The notes beneath the pieces were generated by a model, which saw nothing but the letters and a program-made list of their open reading frames with translations, had not been told where the DNA came from and made no database searches. Position numbers and translations under genes: made by a program. A stretch of 40,994 nt of DNA from contig JAQGBZ010000489.1 of the NCBI GenBank assembly GCA_034687125.1, forward strand, positions 1 through 40,994, in the 5' to 3' direction. This stretch comes from Neelides folsomi (lineage: Eukaryota; Arthropoda; Collembola; Neelipleona; Neelidae). The stretch's first letter is position 1; every line of letters starts with the position of its first letter. Positions 35,301 to 40,994 of the stretch are shown in pieces.

Positions 35301-38300
35301 GAAATTGAGTCTTGAGCTCGCTTACTCCAAATTAGCTTTCCTTCCCCAAGGATCTTCAAAGAATGAGAATGAAGAGCTGAATTTCATTGACAGAGTCACA
35401 AAATTTGTTTGGATCCAGGCTGAATTTTTGGATAGGAGAAACCTTTCAATGAGATTCATTACTGAATTTTTCAAAGTAATTTTCGATTTATACATTTCAA
35501 TTTAATTTGTAATAATATAGTAAATAAAATTAACTTATTTATACAGTACTTTAATCTAATTAGCTAAAAAAATTATTTAAACTTTTAGAAACATTTGAAA
35601 GACGAAAAGGAAAAATTGAGTTTTATTAAGTCAAGTCTCATGGTATTAGCCAAAGAACGTGAGAATTTGAGCAAGAATGAAGATTTAATTGAAAATGAAT
35701 TGTATACACTTCGAACAATTCAACTTGCCACAAAAGTTCTTCCTAATTGTTTACTCGGCTCAAAAATACAAGAATTTAAGGTTGAACCTGAGCCACAATG
35801 CTCTTCTCCGCCGTCATCAAGAATGACAAGAAGCGCAATGGCCAAAATCAAAGATTCTCCCTCGAAACCAACAACTCCTATTAAAACAACAACCAAAGTT
35901 GTTAAACAGAAGGACGAAGCAGAAGAGAAAAAAGCTGCAAGCCAAGAACTTTTACTTTCAGCTCTTCCATTCATCGTTCATGATTCTTTCAGAGTAAGGA
36001 AATGGGCATTTGAGGCATTGAAATCAATGAATTTGGATGGAGAAACCGACGAGTTTGTGAAGTTCTTGATCCAATATGAAAATGAAATTGTTGGAGATCC
36101 CGAGTAAGTTTAATATCTTGTTATTTTTATATTTAATTAACTTTTATGTTAATATTGCACAACGATAACAAATTGTTATAAATTAAGGAATTGATTATTG
36201 TTATTAATTATTTACATAAGAATTATCAGTAATTTGGATCTTAAAACAACAATTATATTATTACAGACATTCGGCTTATATTGCCATTGCTGATGGACTC
36301 GCCAAAAAGAAGTTTGCATCAATTAAACTTATTATGATTAAGAAAATAGTGGAACCTGACACGGAAGAAATTGTTGCTTTCTCGTTGGCTCGACTTTGCA
36401 AATTCACAACAGGAGTAAGTTTTTCGTTTTAAATGTGACACGATTGAATTTGTAACGAAATTAAATGAATATCAAATGTGTTCTCTTAAGGTATAATTCG
36501 TAATTAAGTAATTAATAATGGATTTGTTTTAGCTGTTCGACAACTTTTTCTTGTTGGTGAAGCACCTGCTTAAAAAGAATTCAAATTCAAAGTTTTTCTT
36601 TGCACTTCTTGAATGCTTCGATTGCTCCTCACAAGCTCTTCAAATTCTACCTGATTTGTTGAAAAATCCCAAAGCCGCTGTGACCATTTTAGAAAAATTC
36701 ACTAAAGTTGTCTTTAACTCCTTTGCAATCGCTGTTAAAAAGAACGTTTTCACTCATATGATTGATGCTTCGATGAATTGTGAAGTTCCAGAGGTAATTT
36801 ATTTATAATTGACTAATTTGATTGTGGTATGAAACCTTTTAGCAAATTATTTTGTTACGTATGCAAAATAACATTTGTTAATTATAACATTTTATTTATT
36901 AGGAAAAAGTCGCCATTCAGAGAACAGTAAGAAAATGGAATTTGGATGCATCAATCGTTGCATTTGAACTTGAAAAATGTCTTATGATTCAAAAGCGCCA
37001 AGCCCAAGGATCAACTCCTGTAATTAAGAAAAAGAATGAACGCGAAAATGTAAAACGAGCCAAACCAGAAGAGGAAAAGGAATGGACGAAACGAACAGAA
37101 GTTGTTTTAGAACTCTCACAGAGCAAACGTCTATTTCAAAAAACTCTTCTCATCGCTCCTCTGTTCAAACTTCTTAAAATGTATTTAAAACTCGTTATGA
37201 ATTACAATCATAATAACATGAACAATAAGTTTTTTTCCATAAATCAATAATTAACAATTATTTTGATTCAGCTGCATTCTTCGTGAAGAACAATCTCCAA
37301 TCGAATATTTGAAGCAGTTGATTTTAACTTCTTTGACAATTTGCTGCGAAGAAAATGAAAATCCTACTGAAAAAGAAGCCGAGCGTAATTATTAATTGAA
37401 ATATTTATGTTATAATATTATTCATATTATTGTTAAAATCGATAGGTATAATTTCTCATTCTCATTTAAAATGTTTCAGATTGGTCAAGTTTTAATGTTG
37501 AGATTGTTATTGATTGCCTCCGTTGTTCGAGAAATCCTCAAACTCATCATCATGCTCTTATTCTACTCAATTATGCTGCAAAGAGATATCCAGTAAGTTC
37601 ACAATTATTTTTATCTGGTTCTTTTTAAAATGCATAAAATTGTATTTTTGCAAATTTTGTAAATCGATTTTAAAGTAATTTTAAATGGATTTGATTTTAC
37701 TTTTTTAAAGGAACAAGTCTTACATGGTATCATGAGTTTGTTCACATTCATGGGAAATTCAATTTTGAGACAAGACGACTCATACAGTACTCAATTGATT
37801 CAAAAGACTGTAACATGTCTTATTCCAACATTGACCAACAAAGCAGTTTCTCAATTGTCGAAAGATTTGATTTCTGCTGGGATCATTCGCGTGTTCGTAT
37901 CTGCAGTTCAAGATATTCCAGTTCATCGACGTGTGCCAATATTTGTATCACTTGTTGAAACCCTTGGACATGGATCACTTGCTCAAATGTGTATCATAAT
38001 TGTTGATCATACAATTACTAAAGATAAGAAAAGGTATTTTTATATACGGAATAGTCATTGAAAAAACTATAGATTAAAGTTTTTTAATATTTATTTTATT
38101 TATGTTACTAAAAACTCTCATTGGATTTTTAGGAGTCAGTTTAATGAATCAGCTGAACTGGCATATAACATTGCATGGAATTTTGAACCAACGGCTGTGC
38201 TTCAGGCGATGGAAGCTATTTACACCAATTTTACATCTATTCCTATTTACGAAAGTAATTCTTGATTTACTATATATTAATTTTATGATACAAGTATAAT

Positions 38301-40617
38301 TAACAAACTATTCTATATATTATAACGAATATATATTTAAATACTTTCATCATACAGAAATGACTGAGAATCAATTTCAACATTTGAAAACAACTTATCC
38401 TAAAACGACAATTGATGTTTCAAGGAAACAAAGTTTGAGGGATCTTCAAATTGTAATCCTTTACACACTTGAACTTGTTTCAAAAATATGTGGAAAGGTA
38501 TGAAAAATTCATATATAATAAAAATTAAAGGTTTAAATTTTAATTTGGACCGATTTTTTACACTAGTTTATTTTCTTTTAAGTTTGGTGACAAATGGGAA
38601 GGCGAACTACCAAATATGGAATCTTTATTGAGCAAATGTCTTTCCTTTTCTCGGACGCTTTCCACGCTCATTCACGAAGATAAAATCTTGAAGTTGATGA
38701 ATATTAGAAATCATGACGTGATTGACAAAGTTAATGGGGTTTTAGAACCACCTCAATTTGTTGGACTTCTTTCTTCTCTTTTGGATTCTGACGCGGAGTT
38801 GATTGTGAAAAAGAAAATGATGGATATGCTGAATCAAAAAATCATTCAAAATGTATACTTGATATTTAGTATTATTTTTTTTCATATTAATATATATTTT
38901 TGTTTTTTCATGTTAATATAGGTTGAATGGTTTGAGAAACTTAAAATTCTTCTTGACCTCATTCCTTCCCTACTTCGTGTTGGACAATTGAAGGGAAGTT
39001 CTGAAGAGGAAGTGACGATCGTTCAGATTTCAATGTTTTCTCTTAAACTAATTGCTCGCTATTTGGCTCAACAGTATCCAGAATCTTTTGTACCAGTTTT
39101 CCAATTCTCTTTCAATCTATTGACTTCAGAAAACAATTTGCTCTTCTCATCAGCCCTTTTGACAATTGGAGAACTCTTTTGTTTGAAATCACTCATTCTG
39201 CCTAATTTGGCAGAAGTGACTGAAGGGATTTTGAAATCAATTGATATTGCACTTATGGAGGAAATTCCTAAAGAAGACGTTGAAATAAGCGAAGCCCCCA
39301 AACGAGAAGGAAATTCTGGCCATCTTCTTTGTCTTTCTTCGATGACTTGTTTGACCAAATTGACAGAGAATTTGGGTAGTTTTTTGGGAGTGAAATTCAT
39401 CAGAAAATGCCTCTTTGGGCTTTTGACCTATTCAATCCGATTTGAAGAAACAACATCTGAAGCTGGCGAAGTTCAAAAGAAGGGTTTTGATCAAAGGATT
39501 AAATTACTTTTAAAAACCATTTCACTGAAGATCCCATTGAGACATTCGTTGAAAGCTCTTAAGAAAACATTTGAGAAAATGGCCAAACAAAAGAAGTCAC
39601 TTCCACTTGTGGCTATTTTGAACCTTGTTAAAGATTCTTTGAAAGAAATGGAAAAAGGAGATTTCAAGACGATTCTTCCTTCACTTACTGACGCTTTCTT
39701 GAGAGTTTTCTTCCCGTTGAGGGAAAATTGGAGTGGAAGAGGAGATTTGGCAATTGATGAAGTTGAGGATTCGATCATTGATGCTTTTGTGTCTGGAATT
39801 GTGCTGAAATTATCTGAAGGGAACTTTAGACCGATTTATCACAAGATTTTTGATTGGGCTCAGGAGGATGATAATATCGAGAGGCTTATTACATTTTACA
39901 GGTATAATTTTTATAGGTTTTATTATCATAAAATGTTTAATATGCTAATGTTTCAATTCATAATGTTTTAATAGGTTGAGCGAAAAAGGAGCTAAGAAAT
40001 TGAAGAGTTTGTTTGTCACTTTTACAAGCTATGTGATTACAGGAGGAGCCAAAACGCTGGCTGAAACCAAAAACTTGACTTTGACCAAATCAATTCTCAA
40101 ATTCTTTTACAATGTTTTTTCAAATGATAAAGAAGGATTTGTATCTCTTGAACGGTTTAATCTTCTGCTTCCACCAATTACTGATTTGGTAAGAATATGA
40201 TGAATATTAAAAAATAAGTAAAATCTTTAATTTTTCGAAATAGCGATTGATTGATTATTTTAGATGGATTCTGAGATGTTTGCTAGTGGAGAACTTGAAA
40301 GTGAACTTCTCTTAAAAACAATCCTTCAACTTGGAGTGGCTTCAAATGATTTGAGCAGATGGCAAGAAGTTGTTGAACGTGTCGGTTACAAATCGAGGGA
40401 CACAAATCCAAAAGTTCGAATGTTCGTTGTTGACGTCATTGGAGGAGCAGCGAATGAATTGGGGAAGGAATTTATTCCGCTTCTTCCTCCTGCTGTTCCT
40501 TTCCTTGCTGAACTCCTTAATGATGAGGACGCTGAGGTGGAAACGGAGACTCAGAAAATGTTACTCAAGTTGGAGAACATCGCTGGAGAACCTCTGCAAC
40601 CTTATTTTACAACATAG
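32340..40617 (+). CDS. HEATR1: HEAT repeat-containing protein 1 (HEATR1/UTP10), 22 exons, 2050 aa
   Basis: Nucleolar HEAT-repeat protein of the t-UTP part of the small-subunit processome, needed for rDNA transcription and 18S pre-rRNA processing. Exons: 32340-32481, 32594-32816, 32904-32991, 33088-33243, 33362-33679, 33799-34067, 34168-34850, 34934-35115, 35215-35475, 35589-36103, 36267-36414, 36533-36793, 36903-37180, 37272-37384, 37480-37592, 37711-38033, 38133-38254, 38358-38497, 38583-38852, 38922-39901, 39975-40188, 40264-40617; in frame throughout. The N-terminus (LLQQERRKSSILFTPSEAA, then KCIEWLINRFHIERFN) and the U3snoRNP10-type region (about residues 250-420) match the family. NPQTHHHALILLNYAAKRYP (about 1230-1250) is near-diagnostic. 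A BP28CT domain follows (about 1760-1960, with LSEGNFRPIYHKIFDWA). The end, GEPLQPYF, mirrors human GEPLQSYF. A basic S/T/P/K linker (about residues 845-885) interrupts the helices. Human HEATR1 is 2144 aa. Confidence 0.97.
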
Positions 40618-40636
40618 GAATTGGTTTTATAAATAT

Positions 40637-40642
40637 AATAAA
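40637..40642 (+). terminator. Poly(A) signal of HEATR1
   Basis: AATAAA 20 nt after the HEATR1 stop codon, in a T/A-rich 3' UTR. It is the closest canonical signal. Confidence 0.5.
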
Positions 40643-40779
40643 ATAATATATACAATATTATTTATCTGTTTTCATATTAAAGTTTAAATTATTCAATATG
40701 TACATACATTAAAAATATAGTAACGTTCATTGATGGTAATAATAGCCGATAATCATATCATCCATACTTTCAGAAAATG

Positions 40780-40994
40780 TGATAGTCCTGCTGTTGCATA
40801 CCAGCCAGGTATCATACATTGATATGGCATATTAAGTCATAAACAAGAGTGCCAATGTCATACCATGAATATGCCAAAAGAATAACAAGAGCCTATCAAG
40901 AGAGTATCAGAGCGTATCAAGAGAGTACCAATGTCATACCAATGTCATACCAAGAGAGTACCAATGTCATACCAATGTCATACCAAGAGAGTAC
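40780..40994. repeat. Minisatellite of 11-bp units, running off the window
   Basis: From 40845 the sequence divides almost completely into 11-bp units of two types, ACCAATGTCAT and ACCAAGAGAGT. The last ~73 bp follow a regular three-unit order (two of the first type, one of the second), giving a 33-bp higher-order period. Further left (about 40795-40910) units are diverged and one is 10 bp. The array continues past the window edge, so its full length is unknown. Confidence 0.9.

Overview
This is a eukaryotic nuclear window, very AT-rich. Genes are split by many short introns (mostly 50-100 bp, GT-AG, with T-rich acceptors ending in TTTAG or TTTCAG). The gene content points to an arthropod-type invertebrate with a compact genome: a Prip/Drip-like aquaporin, two Tret1-like sugar transporters and an Aveugle (hyphen) homologue. 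I cannot name the species. I see no operons, CRISPR arrays, viral genes or prokaryotic features.

Layout. 1-2791 has no recognisable gene. 2792-4396 is an intact water-channel aquaporin (+), followed at 5313-7293 by a tandem paralogue that keeps the exon plan but carries several inactivating lesions. 7867-11209 is THOC1 (+). 12043-14234 is TGS1 (-). It is head-to-head, 111 bp apart, with TTI1 (+, 14346-18599), whose last intron holds a MITE-like element. 18843-20606 is a FAM126/hyccin homologue (+). It converges on an unassigned coiled-coil gene (-, 20781-22287), which is itself head-to-head with a CAP-superfamily gene (+, 22514-23529). Two tandem Tret1-like MFS transporters follow (-, 23732-25898 and 27489-29645). 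31309-31841 is a small SAM-domain Aveugle homologue (-). 32340-40617 is HEATR1/UTP10 (+, 22 exons). The window ends inside a tandem array of 11-bp units.

For THOC1, TGS1, TTI1, FAM126, the coiled-coil gene, both transporters, Aveugle, CAP and HEATR1, I chained exons by hand. Every junction kept the reading frame, and each chain ended at a stop giving a plausible length (802, 490, 951, 347, 338, 468, 464, 108, 291 and 2050 aa). These are models from sequence alone, without transcripts.

Functionally this is a housekeeping neighbourhood: mRNA export (THOC1), cap hypermethylation (TGS1), PIKK maturation (TTI1), PI4K complex (FAM126), Ras/MAPK scaffold (Aveugle) and rRNA processing (HEATR1). Two small tandem families of membrane transporters sit among them. 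I did not find a convincing new biological system. The most interesting points are the aquaporin pair (NPG in the intact copy, a stop at the selectivity-filter arginine in the other), a CAP protein lacking most cavity residues, the unassigned coiled-coil gene, an orphan exon-like ORF next to Aveugle, the intronic MITE, and the terminal higher-order repeat.
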